A stretch of DNA of 64,000 nucleotides, from contig JBEDUI010000282.1 of NCBI GenBank assembly GCA_040414495.1, positions 1 to 64,000 of the forward strand. Direction: 5' to 3'. How positions within the stretch are numbered: the stretch's first letter is position 1; each line of letters opens with the position of its first letter. Made by a program: the position numbers and the translations under genes. The notes under the pieces were generated by a model. It ran no database searches and was not told the DNA's origin. It saw only the letters and a list, made by a program, of their open reading frames with translations. The DNA comes from DATAVB01 sp040414495. GTDB taxonomy: Bacteria; Actinomycetota; Actinomycetes; Mycobacteriales; QHCD01. Shown here in pieces: positions 53,218-64,000 of this stretch.

Positions 53218-53585
53218 CCACATTCAAGACGGCCGAGAGCCCGTTCAAGGCGAACCACACCGCGTCCGGGAGATGCGGCTTCACGCTGATGAACAACCAG
53301 GTCGGCGTCATCGTCGCCGAAGTGCTGGAACAGCTGCCCAACGTCACGATCACCCACCTGCCATCAATGATCAGGGCCGATGGCACCGGGCGTTTCGAGG
53401 TCGTCTACTCCGATGTGGACGAAGCAGCCGGTGAGGAAGAGGGCTGGTTCAACCAGATGGAGTTCGAGGAGAGCATGTCCACCCATTACGGGCGGATGGT
53501 GCACCTCGATGACCGGACGCTCTTCTTCGCCAACCCGGAGGACGCCGCCGAATATCTCGACTTCGACCTCGTAGCACGTACCTGA
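53214..53585 (+). CDS. mimD: Monooxygenase coupling (regulatory) protein
   Basis: A 123-residue MmoB/DmpM-family effector protein. It lacks cofactors and docks on the hydroxylase to tune turnover. Typical segments are AGVIVAEVLEQ-like VGVIVAEVLEQLPNVTITHL and a C-terminal WFNQMEFEESMSTHYGRM helix. Starts with GTG overlapping mimC. Confidence 0.92.
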   Translation: MTTFKTAESPFKANHTASGRCGFTLMNNQVGVIVAEVLEQLPNVTITHLPSMIRADGTGRFEVVYSDVDEAAGEEEGWFNQMEFEESMSTHYGRMVHLDDRTLFFANPEDAAEYLDFDLVART

Positions 53586-53637
53586 CAACTCGCATTTCGG
53601 GAGTACCGCACTCGATTCAGCCCTGGGAGGGATCACC

Positions 53638-54675
53638 GTGTACGAAAGGAATGGCGAGAAGTATTTCGTCGTCGACAGCCATACCCATTTCTGGGACGCC
53701 AGTCCGGCGAACTGGGTATCGGGACAAGAGCAGTTCGCCAAGGGTTGGATCGAGTGCTTCCACGCCTACCAGGGGCTCGGACCGCCAGAGACACACTGGC
53801 CGATCGAGCAATTCCAGAAGTACTCCGAAGACCGGATGATGAAGGACCTGTTCGAAGACGGCCACGTCGACATCGCGATCTTCCAGCCGACAAATCTGCG
53901 GCAGTGGTACAAGAACGGCTTCAACACCACTGAGGCAGACGGTGCGATGGCCGAGCGGCATCCGGGCAAGTTTGTCGTCAACAGCAGCTTCGACCCGCGC
54001 GAGGGCGACGCCGGAATGAAGGCGTTCGAGGAGCGGGTCAAGCGGTACGGCTGCAAGGGCGTCAAGCTCTACACCGCCGAGTGGTACGGCGATTCTCGTG
54101 GCTGGAGCCTGAAGGACCCGGAGGCCGCGCGGTACCTGGACAAATGCCAGGAACTGGGCGTGAAGAACATTCACGTACACAAGGGCCCGACGATCTGGCC
54201 GTTGGACAAGGACGCCTTCGATGTATCCGATGTGGACTATGTCGCGACGAACTTCCCCGACCTGAACTTCATCGTCGAGCACGTCGGCCTACCCCGGATC
54301 GAGGACTTCTGCTTCATGGCGACGCAGGAGCCCAATGTGTACGCGGGTCTGGCCGTCGTCATCGGTGGGCTGATGCACGCCCGGCCGCGGTTCTTCGCCA
54401 AGGTCATGGGCGAGCTGATGTTCTGGCTGGGCGAGGACAAGATGCTCTTCGGCGCCGACTACGCCATCTGGGAGCCGAAGTGGCAGGTCGAGGGTTTCGT
54501 CGAGTGGAATATGCCCGATGACCCGGAATTCGCCGACTACGCCAAGTTCAGCGTCGAGGCCAAGAAAAAGATTCTCGGCCTGAACGCGGCCCGGCTCTAC
54601 GATCTCGAGATTCCGACCGACCTCGAGGCCGAGGCAGAGCCGACCGAACCGTCGGTCGTACCAGCGGTGCGATGA
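53638..54675 (+). CDS. Amidohydrolase-family protein of the monooxygenase cluster
   Basis: A 345-residue TIM-barrel metal hydrolase (amidohydrolase_2 type). The N-terminal metal motif is DSHTHFWD, further metal/active-site blocks are VHKGPTIWPL, FIVEHVGLP and the C-terminal LFGADYAIWE with its aspartate. It is a constant companion of mim/prm operons and is thought to help maturation or downstream metabolism; its reaction is not established. GTG start after GGGAGGG. Confidence 0.88.
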   Translation: MYERNGEKYFVVDSHTHFWDASPANWVSGQEQFAKGWIECFHAYQGLGPPETHWPIEQFQKYSEDRMMKDLFEDGHVDIAIFQPTNLRQWYKNGFNTTEADGAMAERHPGKFVVNSSFDPREGDAGMKAFEERVKRYGCKGVKLYTAEWYGDSRGWSLKDPEAARYLDKCQELGVKNIHVHKGPTIWPLDKDAFDVSDVDYVATNFPDLNFIVEHVGLPRIEDFCFMATQEPNVYAGLAVVIGGLMHARPRFFAKVMGELMFWLGEDKMLFGADYAIWEPKWQVEGFVEWNMPDDPEFADYAKFSVEAKKKILGLNAARLYDLEIPTDLEAEAEPTEPSVVPAVR

Positions 54676-55432
54676 TCGCCGCCTCTGTCGCCGACCAGAC
54701 CGCCGCCCTCAAGTCGGCGGTCTGGTCGGCACTGTCCACAGTGCGCGATCCGGAACTGGACGAACCGCTCACCGACCTGGGTTTCGTGTCGGAGTGCCAG
54801 GTCGCGGCCGGTGGGTCGGCCAGCGTCCGGCTGCGGCTGCCCACCTATTTCTGCGCCCCGAACTTCGCCTATCTCATGGTGGCCGACGCCTACGATGCGG
54901 TCAGCGCGGTGCCCGGGGTGGCGCAGACCGAGGTCCGGCTGGAGGACCATTTCGCTGCCGATGCCATCAACACGGGGGTGGCGGCCCGCTCCGGCTTCGT
55001 CGCTTCGTTCGAGGGTGAAGCGGTGGATGAGTTGGACAAGTTGCGGGCGGACTTTCTGCGTAAGGCGGTCTTCGCCGGCACCGACCGGGTTTGCCGGTCG
55101 CTGCGTTCGTCCGGTGTGGACACGGCCGAACTGGCCGACCTCACCCTGGGGGATGTGCCGGACGATCCGGTGAAGGAGCGGCTGCGGGATCGACGGCGCG
55201 AGCTTGGTCTGTCCTATGAGGACAGTGCGGCCCTGGTCATCGACCCGGAAACCGGCGCGGCGGTTGCGGCCGAGGATCTGCCACAGCATCTGGGCCGGGC
55301 CCGCATCACCCGGGTCAGTCAGGAAGCCAACGCCGGCGTCTGTCGCGGCATGCTGCACGCGCGCTATGGCCCGCCGGCCAATTCGCTTCTTCCGATTATT
55401 TCCAGCGCTGCGACTGAGGAGGAGAACGCATC

Positions 55433-55436
<4 letters not shown>
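54672..55436 (+). CDS. MIP18/DUF59-domain metal-sulphur assembly protein
   Basis: A 254-residue protein with an N-terminal MIP18 (DUF59) domain: VWSALSTVRDPELDEPLTDLGFV followed by a cysteine in PTYFCAPNF. The C-terminal 150 residues are not recognised. MIP18 proteins act in Fe-S or di-metal centre assembly, so a maturation role for the monooxygenase is the inference. It overlaps both neighbours by 4 bp, which places it firmly inside the operon. Confidence 0.82.
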
Positions 55437-58185
<2,749 letters not shown>

Positions 58186-58227
58186 CCGACTGGGCGGACG
58201 AGTCCCGCAGAACAGAGGTCGATCGCA

Positions 58228-58923
58228 ATGTCTCAAACTCACCGCAATGAAGCTCCGACCACCCCGACATCGCAGGAAGTGCGCGATTTGGTCGAGCGCG
58301 AAGGAACCGCCCCACCCGCGCCTACTGGCGTCATCGTAGGTGCGGGCGGCGATCCGCTCATTATCGGGTTGCCCATTTTCGCGGTCGGGTCGCTCGCATT
58401 GGGCATGGCGCTGATCGGCGTTGTCGATCTGACAGCACTGTCCTCGATCGTGCCGATCATCCTGGCCGGCACCGGTCTGTACCTGCTGGTCGTGACGGTA
58501 TGGGCGGCGTTGTTGGGTCAGACCATGGTGGCCGGAATTACCGGTACGTTCTCCGGATTCTGGCTCAGCCTGAGCATGCTGCTGCTGGGTTTGAACCACA
58601 ACTGGTACGGCATCAGACTCCTGCAGGTCGTCAGCGTTGAGAAGCTGTTCTTCATCGCCTGGGCTGCGCTGTTCTTCTTCCTGCTCATTCCGTGTTTGAT
58701 GCTGCCGATTGTGTATCCAGCGGTGGTTGCGCTCGTGGTGGTCGCGCTGTGTCTGGCGGCGTCGTCATTCTTCGCCGCGGATACCAACCTGCTCAAGGCA
58801 GCTGGCTACATCGCGTTGGTGTTCTCGTTGTTAGGGTTCTATGCGTTCCTCAATGTGGCGTTCACCGCAATGAATTCCAAGGCGAAGATGCGCCCGCCGC
58901 TGGGGAAGGCGATGATTTCCTGA
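58228..58923 (+). CDS. GPR1/FUN34/YaaH-family carboxylate transporter
   Basis: A 231-residue membrane protein with six helices after a 40-residue hydrophilic N-terminus. The family entry motif GDPLIIGLPIFAVGSLALG replaces the more usual NPxPLGL, and FWLSLSMLLLGLNHNWYGI is conserved. Members move acetate, succinate or propionate. It is the last gene of the monooxygenase operon and may move an organic acid formed during substrate oxidation. It ends 29 bp before a strong terminator. Confidence 0.85.
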   Translation: MSQTHRNEAPTTPTSQEVRDLVEREGTAPPAPTGVIVGAGGDPLIIGLPIFAVGSLALGMALIGVVDLTALSSIVPIILAGTGLYLLVVTVWAALLGQTMVAGITGTFSGFWLSLSMLLLGLNHNWYGIRLLQVVSVEKLFFIAWAALFFFLLIPCLMLPIVYPAVVALVVVALCLAASSFFAADTNLLKAAGYIALVFSLLGFYAFLNVAFTAMNSKAKMRPPLGKAMIS

Positions 58924-58951
58924 ATCTGAATATCTGAAGGGACCTATCAGG

Positions 58952-59023
58952 CCTCCCGGGTGCGCGTTCACCGGGCGGACGATATTCCACAATGGAACGT
59001 CCACCGGCTGAACCCCCGGGAGG
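58952..59023. terminator. Long bidirectional terminator hairpin
   Basis: CCTCCCGGG pairs with CCCGGGAGG, then GTTCACCGGGCGGACG pairs imperfectly with CGTCCACCGGCTGAAC, and the tip is TTCCA-CAA-TGGAA. The whole 72-bp element can fold as one stem between the convergent transporter and corA genes. Confidence 0.9.
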
Positions 59024-59035
59024 TCGCCCTTTGCC

Positions 59036-60160
59036 TCACAGCCACTTGCGCTTCTTGAAGACCAGGTAGAGCGCGCCGGACGTGATGAGCATCAGGGCCA
59101 ACGCGAACGGATAGCCGGCGATCCAGGTCAACTCGGGCATGTGCACGAAGTTCATGCCGTAGATCGTCCCGACCAGCGTGGGCGCGAACAGGATCGCCGC
59201 CCAGGCCGAGATCCGTTTCACTTCTTCGTTCTGGGCCAGGCTCGCCTCGGTCAGCGTCCGCATCTCGTCGTTCTGCTGCTGACCGACGAGTGTCGTGTGG
59301 ACGGTCAACGCATTCTGCAGCAACGCGCGGAAGGCGTCGGCCCGTTCGACGACCCGGATCGAGTGGTCGAGCACGTCGCGCAGGTTGCGCTGCAACTCAA
59401 CGTCCACTTCGTGCTTGTCGACGCCCTGGTGCAGCCGTTCCAGCATGTCCACCAGCGGGTGAGTTGCCCGTTGAAACTCCATGACCTCGCGGAAGAGGTC
59501 GTAGATACGGCGGGATACGGCGGGATCGCCGCTGAAAAGCTGGTCCTCGATCTCGTCGATGTCGTTCTCCAGCCCGGCCACGACCGGCCCGTATTCGTCC
59601 ACGAGCTGGTCCAACACCGCGTATAGCACGGCTTCCGGGCCCGACCGCAGCAGCTCGGCTGAGTTCTCCAGCCGGCGCCGAACCTGATGCAGGTCCGGCG
59701 TTTCGGCGTGCCGCACGGTGACGACGAAATCCGGACCGATGAACGCGTGCAGCTCGCCGAACTCCACCTTCTCGCTGTCATCGAGATACCGGGCCGGACG
59801 CAACACGACGAACAGCGTGGAGCCGTACCGCTCCAGCTTCGGCCGTTGGTGCGCGGAAATCGCGTCCTCGACCGCCAGCTTGTGCAGGTCGAACTCGCCG
59901 GCCACCGACCGCAGCTCGCTCTCATCCGGACGGTAGAGCCCGATCCAGGCCATCCCGCCGTACTGGCGCAGCAATTGGTACGTCTCGTCCAGGCTCGTCG
60001 GCGTCGCCTTCCGATGCCCGTCCACGTAGATGCCGTTGTCAACCAGCACGGTCGCTCCCCGCGTCGTCAGCCCAGCACCACCACAGTGGACCACGGCGCC
60101 GATCGGTCGGCCACCGGTGGGTAATGGATTGGTCACCGCACGGTCCGCTTGCGTCGCCAC
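59036..60160 (-). CDS. corA: CorA-family magnesium/cobalt transporter
   Basis: A 374-residue CorA protein with a large N-terminal cytoplasmic funnel domain and two C-terminal membrane helices. The pore motif YGMNF after the first helix is intact, followed by WIAGYPFALALMLI and a basic end FKKRKWL. It imports Mg2+. The GTG start at 60160 is preceded by no strong ribosome site; a downstream GTG is possible. Confidence 0.93.
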   Translation of the reverse strand: MATQADRAVTNPLPTGGRPIGAVVHCGGAGLTTRGATVLVDNGIYVDGHRKATPTSLDETYQLLRQYGGMAWIGLYRPDESELRSVAGEFDLHKLAVEDAISAHQRPKLERYGSTLFVVLRPARYLDDSEKVEFGELHAFIGPDFVVTVRHAETPDLHQVRRRLENSAELLRSGPEAVLYAVLDQLVDEYGPVVAGLENDIDEIEDQLFSGDPAVSRRIYDLFREVMEFQRATHPLVDMLERLHQGVDKHEVDVELQRNLRDVLDHSIRVVERADAFRALLQNALTVHTTLVGQQQNDEMRTLTEASLAQNEEVKRISAWAAILFAPTLVGTIYGMNFVHMPELTWIAGYPFALALMLITSGALYLVFKKRKWL

Positions 60161-60252
60161 CGTTACACCGAATCGCGACGTTCACCGATTTTCTACCGCG
60201 GGCGCCGTCTCCTTTACCTCGTGGTTACCCCACCCGGACCGATGCTGATGTC

Positions 60253-60336
60253 ATGGCTGACGTTCTTGTGGTTATCGGGATCATCGCTTTCATCGGTCTG
60301 GGTCTCGGGTTGATCTGGGGACTGGAGCGGGTGTGA
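60253..60336 (+). CDS. 27-residue kdp-associated membrane micro-protein, second copy
   Basis: A 27-residue ORF reading MADVLVVIGIIAFIGLGLG then LIWGLERV: one helix and a charged C-terminus. Its TGA overlaps the kdpF GTG (GTGA). It matches the ORF at 13545-13628 in length, first residues and overlap. See the finding on this pair. Confidence 0.8.
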   Translation: MADVLVVIGIIAFIGLGLGLIWGLERV

Positions 60337-60422
60337 GCGCCTCCGAAATAGTTCTCTTCATTCTGTCGATCGCCGTGTTCATCTATCTCGGCGTCGCCCT
60401 CTTCAAGGCTGAGTGGTTCTAA
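60333..60422 (+). CDS. kdpF: KdpF small stabilising subunit, second operon
   Basis: A 29-residue single-helix peptide (VSASEIVLFILSIAVFIYLG ending KAEWF). It starts with GTG inside the stop of the micro-ORF, and its TAA overlaps the kdpA ATG by 1 bp (TAATG). Same length as the kdpF at 13459. Confidence 0.88.
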   Translation: MSASEIVLFILSIAVFIYLGVALFKAEWF

Positions 60423-62113
60423 TGTCCTTTACCTGGACGATTATCGCCCTGGTAGTAGCTCTCGGCTTGTGCTGGCGTTTTCTCGGCGCCTATATGGTCG
60501 CGGTTTTCGACGGCCGCACGCGATGGTTGGCATGGGCCGAACGCCCGCTATACCGGCTCTTGCGGGTGGACCCGAAGAGCGAACAATCGTGGCAGCGGTA
60601 CGCGGCGTCGGTGATCTGGTTCTCCGGGGTCGCGTTGCTGATCAGCTACGGCATTTTCCGGTTGCAGGGCCATCTGCCGTTCAACCCGCAACACCAACCC
60701 GGAGTGACCCAGTCGCTGTCCTGGAACACGGCCGTGTCGTTCGTCACCAACACGAACTGGCAGGCCTATTCCGGTGAGTCGACGATGTCCTATCTCTCGC
60801 AGATGGGCGCGTTGGCGGTCCAGAACTTCCTGTCCGCGGCCGTCGGCATCGCGGTCGCAGTGGCGTTGATACGGGGATTTGCCCGCAAGGGTTCGAAGAC
60901 GATCGGCAATTTCTGGGTCGATTTGAGCCGCGGCACGCTGTACGTGCTGCTGCCGATCGCCTTTATCGCGGCGATCGTCTTCGTCGGCCAGGGCGCGTTG
61001 CAGACGCTGTCCGGCCCGGCGCACGTGCACGACGCGCTGAACGGCGTGAGCCAGACGCTGCCGCGCGGCCCGATCGCCTCCCAGGAGGTCATCAAGCAGT
61101 TGGGCACGAACGGCGGCGGCTTCTTCAACGCCAACGGCGCCGGTCCGTTCGAAAACCCGACCGGACTGACGAATTTCCTGTCCTGCCTGCTGATTCTGTG
61201 CATCCCGGTCGCGTTGACCTACACCTTCGGCAAGATGGTGTTCAGCCTGCGCCAGGGTGTGGCGATTCTCGCCGTCATGGCCGTGATCTTCGGTGGCTGG
61301 CTGAGCATCGCCGCGACGTCCGAGCACCAGGGCAATCCGGCCGTGAGCGCCGCCGGTGTCACCCAACAACCGGGCGGAAATATGGAAGGCAAGGAGACCA
61401 GATTCGGCCCCTTGTCCTCCTCGCTCTACGACGTAACCTCCACCCAGACCTCGACCGGAAGTGTCGACTCGGCCGCCGATTCCTACACGCCCATGGGCGG
61501 ATTCGCCATGCTCACCGGCATGATGCTCGGTGAGGTCAGCCCGGGCGGTGTCGGCACCGGCCTGTATTCGATATTGCTGTTCGCCGTTATCACGGTCTTT
61601 ATCGGCGGGTTGATGGTTGGCCGAACACCGGAGTACTTAGGCAAGAAAATACAGGCCAGGGAGGTGAAGCTGGCCGCCCTGGGCGTCCTGGTCATGCCCA
61701 TCACCGTGTTGGTGCTGACCGCGATAGCGGTGTCTGTCCATGCTGGACAGATAGGCCCGCTCAATAATGGACCGCACGGTTTCAGCGAGATCCTGTACGC
61801 CTACACCTCGCAAACGAACAACAACGGGTCCGCATTCGGTGGACTGTCCGCCAACTCGGCGTTCTACAACATCACCGGCACGATCGGCCTGCTCATGGGC
61901 CGGTTCGCGATCATCATTCCGGTGCTGGCGTTGGCCGGAAGCCTGGCGGCCAAGAAGGTCGTCGCGGCCGGGCTGGGTACGTTCCGTACTGACAAGCCGA
62001 TCTTCGTCGGCTTGTTGACCGGCGTGATTCTGATCGTCGGCGGTCTGACGTTCTTCCCGGCCGTATCGCTCGGCCCGATTGTCGAACAGCTCAGTCACGG
62101 GCAGTTCTTCTGA
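60422..62113 (+). CDS. kdpA: Potassium-transporting ATPase KdpA, second operon
   Basis: A 563-residue KdpA with the same signature blocks as the first copy: [29 protein letters not shown] and SQTNNNGSAFGGL. Sequence between blocks differs widely from the copy at 11797, indicating an old duplication or separate acquisition. It forms the K+ path of a second Kdp pump. It starts by 1-bp overlap with kdpF. Confidence 0.97.
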   Translation: MSFTWTIIALVVALGLCWRFLGAYMVAVFDGRTRWLAWAERPLYRLLRVDPKSEQSWQRYAASVIWFSGVALLISYGIFRLQGHLPFNPQHQPGVTQSLSWNTAVSFVTNTNWQAYSGESTMSYLSQMGALAVQNFLSAAVGIAVAVALIRGFARKGSKTIGNFWVDLSRGTLYVLLPIAFIAAIVFVGQGALQTLSGPAHVHDALNGVSQTLPRGPIASQEVIKQLGTNGGGFFNANGAGPFENPTGLTNFLSCLLILCIPVALTYTFGKMVFSLRQGVAILAVMAVIFGGWLSIAATSEHQGNPAVSAAGVTQQPGGNMEGKETRFGPLSSSLYDVTSTQTSTGSVDSAADSYTPMGGFAMLTGMMLGEVSPGGVGTGLYSILLFAVITVFIGGLMVGRTPEYLGKKIQAREVKLAALGVLVMPITVLVLTAIAVSVHAGQIGPLNNGPHGFSEILYAYTSQTNNNGSAFGGLSANSAFYNITGTIGLLMGRFAIIIPVLALAGSLAAKKVVAAGLGTFRTDKPIFVGLLTGVILIVGGLTFFPAVSLGPIVEQLSHGQFF

Positions 62114-62188
62114 TGTGCACCCCTATCTCCACGTCTACTGTGACGGGCCTTGCGCCGGCGGCCTACGCCGACAGGAAAGGTTATTCTA

Positions 62189-64000
62189 ATGTCTGAAAGC
62201 GGCGTCCTGCACCAGGAAAGTCGCCAGTCGGCCGGACCTGGCTCCAATGGTGAACCCGGCGGGTCCGGGCCACGCGGCGTCGTGAACCGGCGCAGCCTGT
62301 TCGACCCGGAAATCATGCGGCACTCGGCGATCGAGGCCGTACGCAAGCTTGATCCGCGCCAGCAGATCAAGAATCCGGTGATGTTCGTCGTGCTGATCGG
62401 CACCGTCATCACGCTGGTCGAATCGTTCGCGCATTCCAGCGTATTCGCGTGGCTGGTATTCATCTGGTTGCTGTTGACCGTGCTGTTCGCCAATTTCGCC
62501 GAGGCAATGGCCGAGGGACGGGGAAAGGCGCAGGCCGACGCGCTGCGTAAAACCCGTACCCAGACCGATGCCCGGCGGCTGCGGCCCGACGCAACCGAAG
62601 AAGCCGTCGCCGCGGCCGAACTGTCCCTGGGCGACCTGGTGGTGTGTGAGGCCGGTGACGTGATTCCCTCCGACGGGGAAATTACCGAGGGCGCGGCCTC
62701 GATCGATGAATCGGCGATCACCGGTGAATCCGCGCCGGTCATCCGCGAATCCGGCGGCGACCGGTCCGCGGTCACCGGCGGTACCAAGGTCCTTTCCGAC
62801 CGGATCGTCGTACGGATCACAGCCGAGCCCGGACACACGTTCCTGGACCGGATGATCGGTCTGGTCGAAGGGGCGCGGCGGCAGAAGACACCGAACGAAA
62901 TCGCGCTGACGATTCTGTTGGCGGCATTGACGATTATCTTCGTTCCGGTTGTGGTTGTGCTCGCTCCGTTCGGTCATTTCGCCGGTGCCAGCGTCGCCGT
63001 GATCGTGCTTGTCGCGTTGATCGTGTGTCTTATTCCGACCACCATCGGGGCGCTGCTCTCGGCGATCGGTGTGGCCGGCATGGACCGGCTCGTGCAACGA
63101 AATGTGCTGGCGATGAGCGGTCGCGCCGTCGAGGCGGCTGGCGACGTGCAGACGCTGCTGTTGGACAAGACCGGCACAATCACGCTGGGAAACCGCATGG
63201 CCTCGACATTCCATCCGGTCGACGGCCACGACGAGCAGGAATTGGCCAGCGCGGCGCAATTGTCATCGCTGGCCGACGAAACGCCCGAGGGCCGTTCGAT
63301 CGTCGTGCTGGCCAAGGAGCGGTGCGGTATCAGGGAACGGGATCTGGCCCCCGAGCATGTATTCGTACCGTTCAGCGCCACCACCAGAATGTCCGGGCTG
63401 ACTATCGAGGGCCGCGAAATTCGCAAGGGTGCGGCCGAGGCGGTGAAGCGCTGGGTGAGCGAGCAGGGCGGCATTGTTCCGGCCGAACTCGACCAGATCG
63501 TGGAACGGGTTTCCCGGGCCGGATCCACCCCGCTCGTGGTCGCCGACGGAACCCACGTACTGGGCGTGGTGGAACTCAAGGACGTGGTCAAGCAGGGCAT
63601 CGCGGAACGGTTCGCCGAAATGCGCCGGATCGGTATTCGTACCGTCATGATCACCGGCGACAACCCGCTGACCGCGGCCGCGATCGCCCAGGAGGCCGGC
63701 GTTGACGACTACCTCGCCGAGGCCACACCGGACGCGAAAATGCAGCTCATCAAGACCGAGCAGGAGGGCGGCAAACTGGTCGCGATGACCGGTGACGGCA
63801 CCAACGACGCGCCAGCGCTGGCCCAGGCCGACGTCGGCGTCGCGATGAACACCGGTACCACCGCGGCGAAAGAGGCCGGCAACATGGTCGACCTCGATTC
63901 CAACCCGACCAAGCTCATTGAGATCGTCGAGATCGGAAAGCAGCTGCTGATCACCCGGGGCGCGCTCACCACGTTTTCCATCGCGAACGACGTGGCGAAA
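62189..64000 (+). CDS. kdpB: Potassium-transporting ATPase KdpB, second operon (cut by window end)
   Basis: The first 604 codons of KdpB; the frame is open at the window edge. [25 protein letters not shown] and [14 protein letters not shown] are all present, so the visible part is intact. The N-terminus carries an extra Gly/Ser-rich stretch before the conserved [21 protein letters not shown] precedes the ATG. kdpC and any regulator would lie beyond the window. Confidence 0.96.
   Translation, partial: MSESGVLHQESRQSAGPGSNGEPGGSGPRGVVNRRSLFDPEIMRHSAIEAVRKLDPRQQIKNPVMFVVLIGTVITLVESFAHSSVFAWLVFIWLLLTVLFANFAEAMAEGRGKAQADALRKTRTQTDARRLRPDATEEAVAAAELSLGDLVVCEAGDVIPSDGEITEGAASIDESAITGESAPVIRESGGDRSAVTGGTKVLSDRIVVRITAEPGHTFLDRMIGLVEGARRQKTPNEIALTILLAALTIIFVPVVVVLAPFGHFAGASVAVIVLVALIVCLIPTTIGALLSAIGVAGMDRLVQRNVLAMSGRAVEAAGDVQTLLLDKTGTITLGNRMASTFHPVDGHDEQELASAAQLSSLADETPEGRSIVVLAKERCGIRERDLAPEHVFVPFSATTRMSGLTIEGREIRKGAAEAVKRWVSEQGGIVPAELDQIVERVSRAGSTPLVVADGTHVLGVVELKDVVKQGIAERFAEMRRIGIRTVMITGDNPLTAAAIAQEAGVDDYLAEATPDAKMQLIKTEQEGGKLVAMTGDGTNDAPALAQADVGVAMNTGTTAAKEAGNMVDLDSNPTKLIEIVEIGKQLLITRGALTTFSIANDVAK

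Overview
The window is chromosomal DNA of a high-GC actinobacterium. The evidence is GC-rich codon use with many GTG starts, a mycothiol-dependent (MDMPI) enzyme, ECF sigma/zinc anti-sigma architecture, a group 1h [NiFe]-hydrogenase and a mim/prm-type soluble di-iron monooxygenase cluster. No rRNA, tRNA, integrase, transposase or phage gene was seen. Genus cannot be fixed from the sequence; a free-living soil actinobacterium that uses trace gases and short-chain hydrocarbons fits the gene content.

Layout. 1-430 is an array of degenerate repeats with a 51-52 bp period. 428-8654 is mixed metabolism and regulation: a TetR/P450 pair, soxR with a recognisable SoxR box in front of a flavin reductase, a siderophore-interacting protein, a peroxiredoxin, and an ECF sigma/anti-sigma/MDMPI operon. 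8738-20002 is a potassium block: kdpCBAF with a tiny extra membrane ORF, kdpE, a stand-alone membrane protein, kdpD, and a divergent KimA-type K+ transporter. All three promoter regions of this block share 11-bp direct repeats that look like KdpE sites. 20039-32672 is an assortment: an ankyrin protein, a MoaD/sialidase-fold pair, a PIG-L deacetylase, a sulfatase, small regulators, an MFS exporter with PadR, a RelE-like toxin-antitoxin pair and an enolase-superfamily enzyme.

33408-42650 is a compact group 1h (high-affinity, atmospheric H2) hydrogenase locus. hypB-hypA run leftward; hhyS, hhyL, a NifU-like protein, DUF5947, DUF6084, a 443-residue accessory protein, the maturation protease, a DUF6893 micro-protein, a YceI protein, a second HypA-like protein lacking the N-terminal nickel-ligand histidine, and hypC run rightward. 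hypD, hypE and hypF are not in the window. 43009-44068 is gene-free and holds two different repeat arrays; the second is the same 51-bp-period family as at the window start. It is followed by a TrmB regulator overlapping a divergent, short (archaeal-size) adenylosuccinate-synthetase-like gene.

46715-58923 is a complete mim/prm hydrocarbon monooxygenase module: a divergent AcoR/MimR-type activator, a small Met-Pro-rich ORF, hydroxylase alpha, reductase, hydroxylase beta, coupling protein, amidohydrolase, MIP18-family protein, zinc alcohol dehydrogenase, a dedicated GroEL and a YaaH-family carboxylate transporter. Two near-identical palindromes (GTCTCA-N3-TGAGAC) flank the first ORF and are the likely activator sites. 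59036-64000 holds CorA and a second kdp operon (micro-ORF, kdpF, kdpA, kdpB truncated by the window end) without the KdpE-like boxes. Together the hydrogenase and monooxygenase modules suggest mixotrophic growth on H2 and short alkanes or related compounds, with unusually heavy investment in K+ uptake.
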